From the NCBI GenBank assembly GCA_035765635.1, contig DASTWZ010000007.1, positions 248,001-312,000 of the forward strand: DNA of 64,000 nt, in the 5' to 3' direction. Source of the DNA: EW11 sp035765635. Lineage in GTDB: Bacteria > Verrucomicrobiota > Verrucomicrobiia > Opitutales > Opitutaceae. Positions 17,571 to 27,016 of the stretch are shown here, one piece after another. Below the pieces are notes generated by a model, which did not search any database, was not told the DNA's origin, and was given only the letters and a program-made list of their open reading frames with translations. The translations under genes were made by a program, and so were the position numbers. Positions within the stretch are counted from its first letter, which is position 1. Each line of letters begins with the position of its first letter.

Positions 17571-19694
17571 ATGCAGCAGCCCTCCAGCTCGGACCAGTGG
17601 ACTCACAAGGAGATCGTCGATTCGGCTCGGACGGGACTGCTTTTTGAGCTCGGGATCGAGGACAGCGATCTGGGTCGCGCGTTCTTGACGCTGCCGATCG
17701 GGCCGCGCGTCAAAGCCGGCGGCGTTCGTGCGAGCTTTGCGCGCTTTATTGCAGACCGGCTCGGCTCGGATGCCCCGGCGTTTTCCTTCGGTCAATTCAT
17801 CGACGAGGGCGACACGCTGGTGCTGCACGCGCGCACCCAGCTCGCACCGCGGGACGATCTGGTGTTTCCGGTCAAGGCTGCCGTATCCGTTCCTTTGATA
17901 CCCCTGGTGCGCGCCATCGTGGACAACGATGACGTGAAAATCCGGCAACTGATCGAGCGCACCTTGCCCGAAGTCACGAACGTCACGCGAAAACTTCGGG
18001 AAACACCGCCGACCTACGCGGGCTACGACCGGCTTGCGCCGGATGATGTCGACCGCGCGTTCCTGCCCAACGTGCCGCTGCTCTCGGATCGGAAAGACCT
18101 TTTTCGCCGTATCCAGTTGGCTTGTACACATGCCATCGATCGCGAATTGATCGACAGCCTGGCCCGCCGCAATCCGGGCATTCTCGATTATCTGCAATGC
18201 TTTCCCATCGCGCGCGCCATGAAGCGAAAGGTTGTCGCGTGGCTGGGTCCCACCAACTCCGGCAAAACACATCGCGCCGTGCTCGAACTGAGCCGCGCGG
18301 CGAGCGGCATGTATCTCGGTCCACTCCGCCTTCTCGCCCTCGAACAACGCGATCGCATTGTCGAACTCGGCCAGCCGTGCTCGCTCATCACAGGCGAAGA
18401 GCGCGACGAACAATCTCCCACCCACTCTGCCCGGACCGTCGAGATGACGGATTTCTCGCGCCAGATTTCCGTGGCCGTCCTCGACGAGATGCAGCTCGCC
18501 TTCGATCGCGAACGCGGCTGGGCCTGGATCGCGGCGTACTGCGGCGTCGCCGCGGAAACGCTCATTATCACCGGGCCCTCGTCCACCGAAGCCGTCATCC
18601 GGCGTCTCGGCGAACTCTGCGGCGACGAAATTGAAATCAACCATGTCGAACGCCATGGCACGCTCTCGTTCGAAGGCGTGCTCGACTGGCGGCATATTCC
18701 ACCGCGCTCCGCGGTGATTGGATTTTCCCGAGCGATGGTGCTCGAGCTTAAAGCGATGTTCGAGTCGCGCGGTCTGCGCGTATCCGTGATCTACGGCGGC
18801 CTATCGCCCGAAGTGCGCCGCAACGAAGCGCGCCGTTTTCGCGACGGCGAAGCGGACATCGTGTGCGCGACGGACGCGATCGGACTCGGCCTCAATCTCC
18901 CGCTCGATCGCGTGATCTTTTACGAGACGGACAAATTCGACGGGGAAATCAATCGGCGGCTCGAGGCCTCCGAGATTCTCCAGATCGGCGGACGGGCCGG
19001 GCGCGGGATCGGCTCGCATGGTTGGATCGCCGCGCTTTCGACGCGCGATGCCCGTCGCATCCAGGCCGCGCTCGCCGAATCGCCAGTCGCCGCCGAGCCC
19101 GACTTGCTGCCAGCGGCCCCGACCGCGATGCACGTGCGGGCCATCGCGGATCACCTGGGCCTCGACCGCCTCCAACCGATTCTCGATTTTTTCCGCACGC
19201 GCCTCACGTTTCCCGGAGGAACCTTTTTTCCCGAGGTGCGGGACGATGTTTTTGCCGCGGCGGAGTTGGTGGACACGTACGCCCCTAACCTCTCTGTTGA
19301 GCTACGATATGCGCTGGCTTGTACGCCGATCGATTTGGAGGAGCACGCATTCCGCAATATCTTCGCCGAGTGGCTGGAAACACTCGCGGCGGGCCGCGCT
19401 GTGCTTTTTCCACGACGGTTGGATTCGGCGGCGGGTCTCGAGGGACTGGAGGAAATTCTGCACCTCATCACCATCTATCGCTGGCTTGCGCTGAAATTTC
19501 CCGAGGCGTTCACCGACCTTGTATGGGTGGAGCAACTACGCCGCGAATGCATCGAGCAGACGCAGGCGATTCTGCGGCGCACCTGGGGCAAACACGGCCT
19601 GAAGCGCCGCGAGTGCGCGCATTGCGGACGCGCCGTGCTGCCGAGCTCGCCGCACCGCACCTGCCGCGAATGTTACTCCGAAGGCTACGCCTGA
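17571..19694 (+). CDS. SUV3-like superfamily 2 RNA helicase with C-terminal zinc ribbon
   Basis: The 707-residue protein carries Walker A GPTNSGKT (residues 226-233), a DEMQ motif II (DExH type), TGPSS motif III and a QIGGRAGRG motif VI, the motif set of mitochondrial SUV3 helicases. About 210 residues of N-terminal helical domain precede the core. The extreme C-terminus has a CxxC...CxxC zinc ribbon (Cys682, 685, 698, 701) not typical of mitochondrial SUV3. SUV3 unwinds RNA for degradation with PNPase. The 3' end overlaps the convergent glycosyltransferase gene by 10 bp. Confidence 0.88.
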   Translation: MQQPSSSDQWTHKEIVDSARTGLLFELGIEDSDLGRAFLTLPIGPRVKAGGVRASFARFIADRLGSDAPAFSFGQFIDEGDTLVLHARTQLAPRDDLVFPVKAAVSVPLIPLVRAIVDNDDVKIRQLIERTLPEVTNVTRKLRETPPTYAGYDRLAPDDVDRAFLPNVPLLSDRKDLFRRIQLACTHAIDRELIDSLARRNPGILDYLQCFPIARAMKRKVVAWLGPTNSGKTHRAVLELSRAASGMYLGPLRLLALEQRDRIVELGQPCSLITGEERDEQSPTHSARTVEMTDFSRQISVAVLDEMQLAFDRERGWAWIAAYCGVAAETLIITGPSSTEAVIRRLGELCGDEIEINHVERHGTLSFEGVLDWRHIPPRSAVIGFSRAMVLELKAMFESRGLRVSVIYGGLSPEVRRNEARRFRDGEADIVCATDAIGLGLNLPLDRVIFYETDKFDGEINRRLEASEILQIGGRAGRGIGSHGWIAALSTRDARRIQAALAESPVAAEPDLLPAAPTAMHVRAIADHLGLDRLQPILDFFRTRLTFPGGTFFPEVRDDVFAAAELVDTYAPNLSVELRYALACTPIDLEEHAFRNIFAEWLETLAAGRAVLFPRRLDSAAGLEGLEEILHLITIYRWLALKFPEAFTDLVWVEQLRRECIEQTQAILRRTWGKHGLKRRECAHCGRAVLPSSPHRTCRECYSEGYA

Positions 19695-20689
19695 GCCGGC
19701 TGCGCGGGGCGACGAAGCTTGAGGCGCCGGCGGACTTTTTGGTCGAGACGACCGACGCGCTCCATCAGCCGATCGACCGCCGCGAAAACCCGCTCGGGCA
19801 ACACGCGCGCCGCTTTGATCGAAAGCGCGTTTTCCACGAGGTAGTTGAAATACACATCCGGAGCGAAAAATCGCAGGTGCGCCTCGCGTGCGTTTTTGCC
19901 ACGCTCGAGAAATTCGTTTTCGTGTTGGGCCACGATGCGGATCCAATCCGCGGCGTCCCGTTCCTTGATGAAGATCGCAAAGCTCGGCCAATCGACCCCG
20001 CTGGGCAGAATGAAATCGTCCGCGATGATCACCGGCGCAATGCCCATTTTCAGCGCTTCGAAAAGACGAATCGAATTTGGCCCGGCCCCGCGCGGACAGA
20101 GCAGATAGCGCGAGCGCAGACAAATGTCGAAGTAGCGCGCCTGCGCGTCGGCCTTGCGATCTTGGCCATGGGAAAACGCATCGAACCACGACGTATCCTC
20201 GATCAAAATGTCTGGGCGCGTCGTGCCGGCGGCGAAAATTTTCGCGCGCACCGGATGGCAGTCGCGGCCTAAAAATGACGCGAGCAAATCGCGTTTCTCC
20301 GGCGGCAGCATCTGCGAAGGTTCGAAGGCGTCCACCAGCTTGTTTTTGAAATCCTGATGGTGCAGCGCGTAGCTGCCGGTGCGAAACCGCTGGCGCCAAC
20401 CGAGCTTGCGGGGCGCATTCGCGTAGATGCCCGCGGCGTTGAACGGCGGCTGCCATTGTTCGCTGAGCACGAAGGTTTTTTCACGATAGGCGCGCAGCAC
20501 GGGATGATCGCTGATGTCGCTCTTTCCCGGCTGCATGACGTTGCACAGGAAAATCACGTCCGCCTCCTGCGGTGTGCCGACCCACTCATGCGCCTTCACC
20601 CGCGACTGCGAGAACAGCTCCCAGAGCTTGTCGCGTTGGTGAGTCCATGCGCCGGGACCGGTGGCGCCCGTGGTGACGTGAATCTTCAT
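19685..20689 (-). CDS. exostosin-family (GT47-like) glycosyltransferase
   Basis: The 334-residue protein starts MKIHVTTGATG. Its C-terminal part has the exostosin signature: LCPRGAGPNSIRLFEAL followed by MGIAPVIIADDFILP, the nucleotide-sugar-binding region. The N-terminal part (ADVIFLCNVM... TFVLSEQWQPP) fits an acceptor domain. Such bacterial enzymes usually add sugars to surface polysaccharides. The frame stays open to 20761, but homology-like sequence begins at ATG 20689. Confidence 0.8.
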   Translation of the reverse strand: MKIHVTTGATGPGAWTHQRDKLWELFSQSRVKAHEWVGTPQEADVIFLCNVMQPGKSDISDHPVLRAYREKTFVLSEQWQPPFNAAGIYANAPRKLGWRQRFRTGSYALHHQDFKNKLVDAFEPSQMLPPEKRDLLASFLGRDCHPVRAKIFAAGTTRPDILIEDTSWFDAFSHGQDRKADAQARYFDICLRSRYLLCPRGAGPNSIRLFEALKMGIAPVIIADDFILPSGVDWPSFAIFIKERDAADWIRIVAQHENEFLERGKNAREAHLRFFAPDVYFNYLVENALSIKAARVLPERVFAAVDRLMERVGRLDQKVRRRLKLRRPAQPAQA

Positions 20690-20876
20690 TGGTGCGGAGG
20701 GGACCAGGCGCCGCCGTTTGAGTTCAAGCCAACAAACTCCGACGCGACGAAATATCGGCAAACACTCAATGCATATTCAGGTTTTTCGCCAGGTTCCCGC
20801 AGGAGACCACTGGAGTTATCCGCGTGATGCGTGATCGAGGCATCTTTTTTCCGCGCAATGCGTCTAACTGAAATCC

Positions 20877-21530
20877 ATGAACCCCCGCGTTATTCCGATC
20901 GCACTTCTCCTCACGTTGTCCTGCTTTTTCGGCGCTTGCAGCGAAGGTCCCCGCCAGCACGCGGGTGACGGCGGTCCGATGGGCGGCGCGGACCGGCCGC
21001 CTCCACCCCCGGCCATGCACGGACAGCAGACGTTTCTGGACGGCTCTCTCATCGTCGAGGCGACACTCGGCGCCGGTGGAGGTTTCCGCGGCGGCAAAGG
21101 TGGCCCAGGAGGAGGCGGCGGGCACGGGGGCGGACATCATCGCGGACGCCGCGGCGGAGGCGACGAAGGTGGCGGCTTCGGGTCCGGCGGAGGCGGAATG
21201 GACCGCGAGGATCGTCCCTCCACGATTCACGAAAGCAACATGCCCGCGATCGTGCTGCAGCTTCATCTGACAAACAAAACGTCTGCGCCAATCGAAGTCT
21301 CCGTCACGCAATGCGACTCGGATCTCGGCAACTTCGTCGTCATGCCGGAAAAGATTACGATTCAGCCCAACGAAACTGCGGACACGGAGCGGATGACCTC
21401 GCGCCTCGGGTATCTCGGCGGCGATCTGCCGGTCACGGTTGGCGTGAAGGCAAATGGCAAGCGCGACAAACAAGTGATCACATTGAAGGCTATTCCTTCG
21501 GAAGCCGCGCCCGCTCCGGCAAATCCGTAG
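20877..21530 (+). CDS. glycine/histidine-rich lipoprotein
   Basis: The 217-residue protein starts with a lipoprotein signal peptide and lipobox FFGAC (Cys about residue 21). Residues about 60-110 are extremely Gly-rich with His and Arg (GGGGGHGGGHH, RRGGGDEGGG). The C-terminal 90 residues look like a small immunoglobulin-like beta domain (IVLQLHLTNKTSAPIEVSV) as found in DUF-type periplasmic proteins. The His/Gly segment may bind metal. No family is recognised. Confidence 0.7.
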   Translation: MNPRVIPIALLLTLSCFFGACSEGPRQHAGDGGPMGGADRPPPPPAMHGQQTFLDGSLIVEATLGAGGGFRGGKGGPGGGGGHGGGHHRGRRGGGDEGGGFGSGGGGMDREDRPSTIHESNMPAIVLQLHLTNKTSAPIEVSVTQCDSDLGNFVVMPEKITIQPNETADTERMTSRLGYLGGDLPVTVGVKANGKRDKQVITLKAIPSEAAPAPANP

Positions 21531-21585
21531 TCTCGGAAGCCGGGGCGCCGGCACATCGCAACGCAGGTACCCCTTCGAGCTGGCT

Positions 21586-22038
21586 TCAGCGTTTGTAGGC
21601 CTCGGAAACTTCGTCGCGAAACTCAGCCATCGCGCTCAGCACCGCATCGGCCGACGTGCGAATCGTCTTCGCGTCCACGCCCTCCACCCAGATCTTCTCG
21701 TCCAAGGCCGAGCGTACATCCTTTTCCAAATCCGCCAGGCAATCCTGCACAAACCGAAGCCGGTAGCGCTCGTCAGGATTGCGGAGGTGCATCTGCCACA
21801 GGCCGTCCAGCTTCTTTTCCTGCGCTCCGATGTCCGCGATAATGATCCGCGTCATCGCCACCCGATCATCGCGCTTGTCGGGATCTACTTTCGGCGTGAC
21901 CGAATCGAGATAGCCGCGAAATGCACTCGCAGCCGCCACCACGGCGCTAGGCGAGGCGTGTATCCACGGAGCGGATGCGCCGATCAAGACGATCAGCCAC
22001 AGAAAGAAAATGGAGCGGCGTGGAGCGATCCGGCGCAT
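21586..22038 (-). CDS. exported helical protein of unknown function
   Basis: A 150-residue product with an N-terminal membrane segment or signal peptide (FFLWLIVLIGASAPWIHA). The rest is charged and helical (DKRDDRVAMTRIIIADIGAQEKKLDGLW, ending in FRDEVSEAYKR). It has normal coding character and fills the space between two plus-strand genes. No family recognised. Confidence 0.6.
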   Translation of the reverse strand: MRRIAPRRSIFFLWLIVLIGASAPWIHASPSAVVAAASAFRGYLDSVTPKVDPDKRDDRVAMTRIIIADIGAQEKKLDGLWQMHLRNPDERYRLRFVQDCLADLEKDVRSALDEKIWVEGVDAKTIRTSADAVLSAMAEFRDEVSEAYKR

Positions 22039-22182
22039 GGTTTGACAGGCTGATTCGACAAAGATTCGGCCGCCTCGGAGGTGTCAACTTCATGTCTGAA
22101 ATGCGCACGGCGGCTTATTTCCTATCCCGCGTCTCAACAAATCAGCAGGAACGCGGCGTCGGCGCGAGCAGTCGATCAGGCC

Positions 22183-22971
22183 ATGAAACCGTCGATCATT
22201 TTCATTCACGGAATGTTTTTGAATCCCAAGAGCTGGCGCGACTGGCGCCAATACTTCGAAGCTCAAGGTTATCGCACGAGCGCCCCGGCCTGGCCGCTGC
22301 ACGATGGTGATCCGTTTGATTTGCGTAATAATATACCCATGGACCTCGGCAAACTCACCCTCGAGGAGGTCGTCCAGGAATTCGCCAATATCGCCGCGAG
22401 GGAAAGTGAACGTCCAATATTGATCGGCCACTCTCTGGGCGGACTGATCGTACAACGGTTGGTCGACCAGGATCTCGCTTGCGCCGGTGTCTGCATATCT
22501 TCCGTCGCACCCAACGGCATGATGTCGGCCGACTGGCATCTCCTGAAAAATACGATGAGCATAACGAATCCGCTCAAAGGTGATCGGCCTTATATAATGA
22601 CCGAGGAAGGCTTTTATCAAAATTTCGGCAACTCCATGTCTCGCGAAGAAAGCAATCTGGCTTATACCGAGTTCGCCGTCCACGAGAGTCGAAATGTCCT
22701 GCGCGACACGCTCGGAAAAGCGGGACGAATCGATGTCAGCCTGCCACACGTGCCGCTGCTTTTCATCGCCGGCGACCAGGACCATATTATTCCGGACAAG
22801 TTAAACAAAAAGAACGCCGAGGCTTACACCGACACAAACAGCATCGTGGAATTCAAGTTATTCTCCGGACGCAGCCATTTTATCTACGACGAGGAAAATT
22901 GGCAGGAAATCGCCAACTATACCAACGATTGGCTGTCTCGCGTGGTCGCGCCTAAATCGGCTTCAATATAA
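22183..22971 (+). CDS. alpha/beta hydrolase
   Basis: The 262-residue protein has the alpha/beta hydrolase landmarks: oxyanion strand IIFIHGMFLNPKSW at the start, nucleophile elbow GHSLGG near residue 87, an acid in AGDQDHIIPD and a catalytic His in GRSHFIYDE. It resembles lysophospholipase/arylesterase-like enzymes; the substrate is unknown. ATG 22183 gives the canonical short N-terminus; a longer frame from 22081 looks non-coding. Confidence 0.85.
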   Translation: MKPSIIFIHGMFLNPKSWRDWRQYFEAQGYRTSAPAWPLHDGDPFDLRNNIPMDLGKLTLEEVVQEFANIAARESERPILIGHSLGGLIVQRLVDQDLACAGVCISSVAPNGMMSADWHLLKNTMSITNPLKGDRPYIMTEEGFYQNFGNSMSREESNLAYTEFAVHESRNVLRDTLGKAGRIDVSLPHVPLLFIAGDQDHIIPDKLNKKNAEAYTDTNSIVEFKLFSGRSHFIYDEENWQEIANYTNDWLSRVVAPKSASI

Positions 22972-23017
22972 TCTCTCTCTATCTCGACGACCTGGCCTGG
23001 GCCGTGGCACCAAACCA

Positions 23018-24010
23018 TCACGGCGTCATTGGCCGGATGGCGCCGTCTTCGTTGTAGAAAAGCTCCTGGACTTTGACACAACGCTTGTGACTGGTGCCAC
23101 CGGAAAGGGAGGCGTCATGGTAGTAGAGCCACCAGCGTCCTCCATGTTCGATGATCGAGTGATGCGTGGTCCAGCCAAGCACGGGGTCGAGCAGCCGTCC
23201 GCGGAAGGTAAACGGACCTTCCGGGCTCGCGGAAGTCGCGTAAACCAGCGTGTGCGCATCGCCGGTCGAATATGAAAGATAATATAATCCGTGGTACTTA
23301 TGCATCCACGGGCCTTCGAAATAGCGACGTTGGATATCGCCGGCCCTAAGCAGAGCTCCTTTGTCGTCGACGATCTGAACGTCGCGTGGAGCGGCAGCGA
23401 ATTCGAACATATCGTCGGTCAGCCGCGCCACCTTGGGCAGGAGCGCGAGTTTTTCCGGCGACGGCGGCGGAGCATCTCTATCAAATTCACCGTTGGCCCA
23501 GCACTGTAATTGGCCGCCCCACAGTCCGCCAAAATACATATAAAAAGCACCGTCGTCGTCGCGGAACACGCACGGGTCGATGCTGAAGCTGCCTTTGATC
23601 GGAGCGGGTTGAGCTACGAATGGGCCAGTAGGACTCGCTGAGGTCGCGACGCCGATACGAAACACGTCCTGTTTATCGCGGGCAGGGAAATAAAGATAGT
23701 ATCGGCCGTTTTGATAGGCGGCATCCGGCGCCCACATCTGTTGACTGGCCCACGGCACATCTTTCAGGTGAAGAACCTGGCCGTGATCGACCGCGGGCGC
23801 CTCCGGCCGCTCCTGCGAGAAGACGTGGTAATCCGTCATCCTATATTGATCTCCCCGATCGTTCTCCTCTGCTTCCTCGTCCAAGTCGTGCGAAGGATAG
23901 ATATAGATCTTTCCCTGAAACACGTGAGCCGACGGATCGGCCGTATATAAGTGCGTGATCAGCGGATGCTTTTGCTTGGACGCAGGAGAAAGAGTCGGGA
24001 TGGAGGCCAT
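23018..24010 (-). CDS. GH43 family glycosidase (beta-xylosidase/arabinofuranosidase type)
   Basis: This 330-residue protein is a single five-bladed beta-propeller. Key segments are YTADPSAHVFQGK, with the catalytic-base Asp of blade 1, GSFSIDPCVFRDDDG with the second Asp, and FEGPWMHKYHGLYYLSYS with the general-acid Glu. No signal peptide is evident, so it may act in the cytoplasm on imported oligosaccharides. It lies just downstream of the esterase gene on the same strand, consistent with a hemicellulose pair. Confidence 0.9.
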   Translation of the reverse strand: MASIPTLSPASKQKHPLITHLYTADPSAHVFQGKIYIYPSHDLDEEAEENDRGDQYRMTDYHVFSQERPEAPAVDHGQVLHLKDVPWASQQMWAPDAAYQNGRYYLYFPARDKQDVFRIGVATSASPTGPFVAQPAPIKGSFSIDPCVFRDDDGAFYMYFGGLWGGQLQCWANGEFDRDAPPPSPEKLALLPKVARLTDDMFEFAAAPRDVQIVDDKGALLRAGDIQRRYFEGPWMHKYHGLYYLSYSTGDAHTLVYATSASPEGPFTFRGRLLDPVLGWTTHHSIIEHGGRWWLYYHDASLSGGTSHKRCVKVQELFYNEDGAIRPMTP

Positions 24011-24139
24011 CTATTCGAAAAGTACCCCGACTGGTGGCTGCACGGGAAGGCCATTGCTGGCCGAGCAAATACTAACTATTGCGCGAGTGGCGGCTGTTCG
24101 CACGGTGCCGGGCCACTCGCGCAGAGCGTTGGCAACGGG

Positions 24140-25048
24140 CTAGTTCTTCGCCCTCAACCACCCCGAAGACCGGAGCCAATCCGCAGCACGGTCGGGCCAC
24201 GTCGTGACGAGATTTTCCGTGCGCCGCAATCCATAGCCGTGTCCACCGGTTGGATACAGATGCATTTCCGCTGAGACACCGGCACGTTTGAGTTCCAGGT
24301 AATACAAGACGGCATTCTCCACGTGCACAGGATCGTCTTCGGCCATGACGAGAAAAGTCGGAGGCGAAAACTTCGGCACGACCTCGGGCGCGATGGCGAA
24401 GTTCTTTTCGCTGAGCGCGAGATAACCTGGGTAGATGAGGAGTGAAAAATCAGGATGGCTGCTGAGTTTGTCCGCTTCGTCGATAGGCGGGTAGGTCCGC
24501 CCTTCCAGCGGCTGATTGCCCAGAACCGCCCCGAGGTGGGCACCGGCGGAGAATCCGAGAACGCCCACGCGGTTCCGATCGATTCCGAGTTCAGCGGCGC
24601 GGGCGCGGATCAGGCCCATCGCGCGCTGCGCGTCCTGCAGCGGAGGCACGTGTTGCGCCAGCCCTTCGCGCCGCGGCACGCGATATTTGAGCAAAACAGC
24701 AGTGACGCCGATCGAGTTGAGCCACGAACAAACGTCGGTCCCCTCCAGATCGATGGCCACAATGGAATAACCACCACCCGGGCACACGAGCACGGCCGTG
24801 CCGTTGCGCTTCGCCCTTGGCGGCGAATAGATCGTGATCGTCGGCACCGCGACATTGCCGATGCGAACCACCGGACGCCCATCAACAAGGCGGTCCTTGG
24901 CCGTGGTCATGTCCTTTTCCGGAGGTAAGGCGTGTGTCTCGCCAGGCACCTGACCGGGCCAAAGCGGAATGGCTTCTGGGTCCGCGCCAAACGCGGCCGA
25001 AACGATCACGACGGAGACGATCAGCCATTTCACCAAAACCGATTTCAT
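24140..25048 (-). CDS. exported alpha/beta hydrolase, xylan/feruloyl esterase-like
   Basis: The 302-residue protein has a signal peptide (MKSVLVKWLIVSVVIVSAAFG) and an esterase of the BD-FAE/carbohydrate-esterase-like type. It shows an HGGG-like oxyanion loop CPGGGYSIVA, the nucleophile motif GFSAGAHL, an Asp in AEDDPVHVENA and His in GGHGYGL. The PEAIPLWPGQVPGE start is typical of acetyl-xylan esterase-like proteins. It precedes the GH43 gene by about 130 bp. Confidence 0.88.
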   Translation of the reverse strand: MKSVLVKWLIVSVVIVSAAFGADPEAIPLWPGQVPGETHALPPEKDMTTAKDRLVDGRPVVRIGNVAVPTITIYSPPRAKRNGTAVLVCPGGGYSIVAIDLEGTDVCSWLNSIGVTAVLLKYRVPRREGLAQHVPPLQDAQRAMGLIRARAAELGIDRNRVGVLGFSAGAHLGAVLGNQPLEGRTYPPIDEADKLSSHPDFSLLIYPGYLALSEKNFAIAPEVVPKFSPPTFLVMAEDDPVHVENAVLYYLELKRAGVSAEMHLYPTGGHGYGLRRTENLVTTWPDRAADWLRSSGWLRAKN

Positions 25049-25108
25049 ACCCGAAATGCTCGCGCGATACCCGACCCGCCGCAGCCACTCAGCCATTCAT
25101 TCAATAGG

Positions 25109-25139
25109 AAAAAAGCGCTGCGGCCAATTTCCGCAGCGC
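25109..25139 (-). terminator. rho-independent terminator
   Basis: On the minus strand GCGCTGCGG and CCGCAGCGC form a 9-bp stem (25115-25123 with 25131-25139), followed by six T. It ends the transcript of the 25168-25647 gene. Confidence 0.8.
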
Positions 25140-25167
25140 ACACACAACCAATGGCTCATCTCAACAG

Positions 25168-25647
25168 TTAGGCCGGCGTCGAGAAATGGGAAATAATATT
25201 GCGATGAGGCTCGTGAACCAAATCCTTTGCCACGCTGTTTCGCAGTCGCGTTTTCACTTCTGGAGAAAGCTCGGCGAGAATGCGGTTGATAATCGCCGGG
25301 CCAGCGGCCAAATCCCAGGTGGCCTCCGGCTTCTGTGTAAGAAACGCCTCGATTCGCCCCGCTACATCGGCGGCGTGGCGGCGCTGTTCTTCGTTTTTCA
25401 TCGGCAGGCGTTCGTCGATCGACATTCCTGTCCGCGCCGTGGGTGATCCGGACGCCCGAGATGCGTTGCGTGACCCCTGAAAACGACCGGCAACGTCGGT
25501 GTTTTCCTCGGCGTAGCTCTGGATTCCGTGTGGAAAGTCCAACGCGTCGACCTGGGTAAGGCTGGCGGAGATCTGCCCCGGTGACTTTCGCTGCTGCAGA
25601 ATCTTCAAATGACCGTCGTCCGCGAGAATGACGTAATGCTCGCTCAT
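25168..25647 (-). CDS. Host_attach/baeRF-like small protein
   Basis: A 159-residue protein beginning MSEHYVILADDGHLKIL. The N-terminal strand-turn and the C-terminal part (WDLAAGPAIINRILAELSPEVKTRLRNSVAKDLVHEP) resemble the 'host attachment'/bacterial release-factor-like family of about 140-150 residues, where a conserved KDL(T/V)H occurs near the end. The middle has a Ser/Arg-rich insert. A clear AAAGGA Shine-Dalgarno sequence lies upstream, one of few in the window. Family placement is tentative. Confidence 0.55.
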   Translation of the reverse strand: MSEHYVILADDGHLKILQQRKSPGQISASLTQVDALDFPHGIQSYAEENTDVAGRFQGSRNASRASGSPTARTGMSIDERLPMKNEEQRRHAADVAGRIEAFLTQKPEATWDLAAGPAIINRILAELSPEVKTRLRNSVAKDLVHEPHRNIISHFSTPA

Positions 25648-25798
25648 GGATGTCCTTTCTTTGAGATTATTGAGAACCGCCGGAGGATGCCTCCGCCGAG
25701 CAGCTTCGAGCGTGAATCCATTGACCCAAGCCCATGCGACGCGTTCCGAATGCGCGCAAATATATCGATCAATGTATCCAGTCGACCGCTACGGATTA

Positions 25799-27016
25799 TC
25801 AAGCGGCGAGCCGCAAACGCGAACGCATCGCGCCGAGCGTTACCTTTGCGCTGCCGCGCAGGTAACTCCAGAATACATGCAAGCTGAGTCGCATTTCACG
25901 CCACGGACCGAAATAATATTTCACGCCGCGATGGAACGGGCTCGCTTTGCGCAGCAGGGTCAGCAGTCCGCCTTGTAATATCAATTCGACCACCTGAGGA
26001 AATAATACAATGACGCGCGAATCGTCCCGCGGCTGTTGCAAGGTTGCCCTGCCTTCGATCAGCTCGAGAATCGCGCGGCCGAAATCCACGCCAGACAAAT
26101 GAGCGACGGCGCCCGGTGGCGTACAACGGCCGATATGCGGATCTATCACCACATACTGCCCCGGGGCGATTTCCATCCAATCGAAACCCGTGAGGCCGGT
26201 CACTTCGCCAGCGGCCGCCATCTGCTGCGCGATTCGGCCGAGCTCCGGATGCGCGTGAACCCGGCGCACGGCAGAGGGGCCGATGCCGTCTTTGAGCGCT
26301 ATATACTTCTCCGAGGCAACCCAGGCGGCGACCTTGCCGCGCAGAGCCACGAAGGCGGTCGAACCCACCGGCCCAGAAATATACTGCTGCACCATCACGC
26401 GCGTGGAGGAGGCCAATTGTATAAAACCGTTTCTGAGTTCCGTCGCATCTTTGCAGATGATAACGGCAGCGCCACCCATCCCTGTCGTTCCTTTCAATAC
26501 GACAGGGAACAGCCACTCCTCGGCCCACTGTAGAGCCTCGCCGGGCGTTTTCACAATGCGCGAAACGGGCACAGGAATGCCGTGGCCTTCGCACCAATTT
26601 TGAAATCTTTCCTTGTCGGTGAACGCGTCCGCCAGCGGATTGGTTCGCAACACGGGAAGAAACGACTCGATCGCGGGATCGACCGTCTCCCGATTATACA
26701 TCAAACCACGGCTCGGTTCGTCGACCAGAAGCAGGAAACCATATTCCCCGCTTTTTAAGCGGGCCACCACGAGCTCGTAAAATGACTCGTCGGTGTCGTC
26801 CGCTATATAGACATGGGAAAGCGAGCGCGACCGGCGGATTTCGTGCTTTGCCCCGCATACGACGTCGATCTCGAGTCCCGCGCGAGAAAGCATCCAAGGA
26901 TAATATATAAAGCTGCTGGTGAACTTACGATAAACAAGAAGCACCCGGCGCGCGGTGTTCTGCAGCGGTTTCTCGGCGCGGCTGGCGAGCTCGAGTGGGG
27001 CGGCTGTTTTGCTCAT
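25799..27016 (-). CDS. ATP-grasp family protein
   Basis: The 405-residue protein has the order of an ATP-grasp ligase: a pre-domain, then NWCEGHGIPVPVSRIVKT, the ATP-binding Gly-rich loop VLKGTTGMGGAAVII with its Lys, QQYISGPVGSTAF, and the metal-binding FDWMEIAPGQYVVIDPHIGRC with Glu and Asn-position variation. About 110 residues follow the core and may be helical. ATP-grasp enzymes make carboxylate-amine or thiol bonds; the substrates are unknown. No partner biosynthetic gene is adjacent. Confidence 0.78.
   Translation of the reverse strand: MSKTAAPLELASRAEKPLQNTARRVLLVYRKFTSSFIYYPWMLSRAGLEIDVVCGAKHEIRRSRSLSHVYIADDTDESFYELVVARLKSGEYGFLLLVDEPSRGLMYNRETVDPAIESFLPVLRTNPLADAFTDKERFQNWCEGHGIPVPVSRIVKTPGEALQWAEEWLFPVVLKGTTGMGGAAVIICKDATELRNGFIQLASSTRVMVQQYISGPVGSTAFVALRGKVAAWVASEKYIALKDGIGPSAVRRVHAHPELGRIAQQMAAAGEVTGLTGFDWMEIAPGQYVVIDPHIGRCTPPGAVAHLSGVDFGRAILELIEGRATLQQPRDDSRVIVLFPQVVELILQGGLLTLLRKASPFHRGVKYYFGPWREMRLSLHVFWSYLRGSAKVTLGAMRSRLRLAA

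Noticed and set aside
17502..18695. 397-residue open frame on the minus strand opposite the SUV3-like helicase
   Set aside because: Same reason: a shadow of the helicase with no family features and no clear start region.
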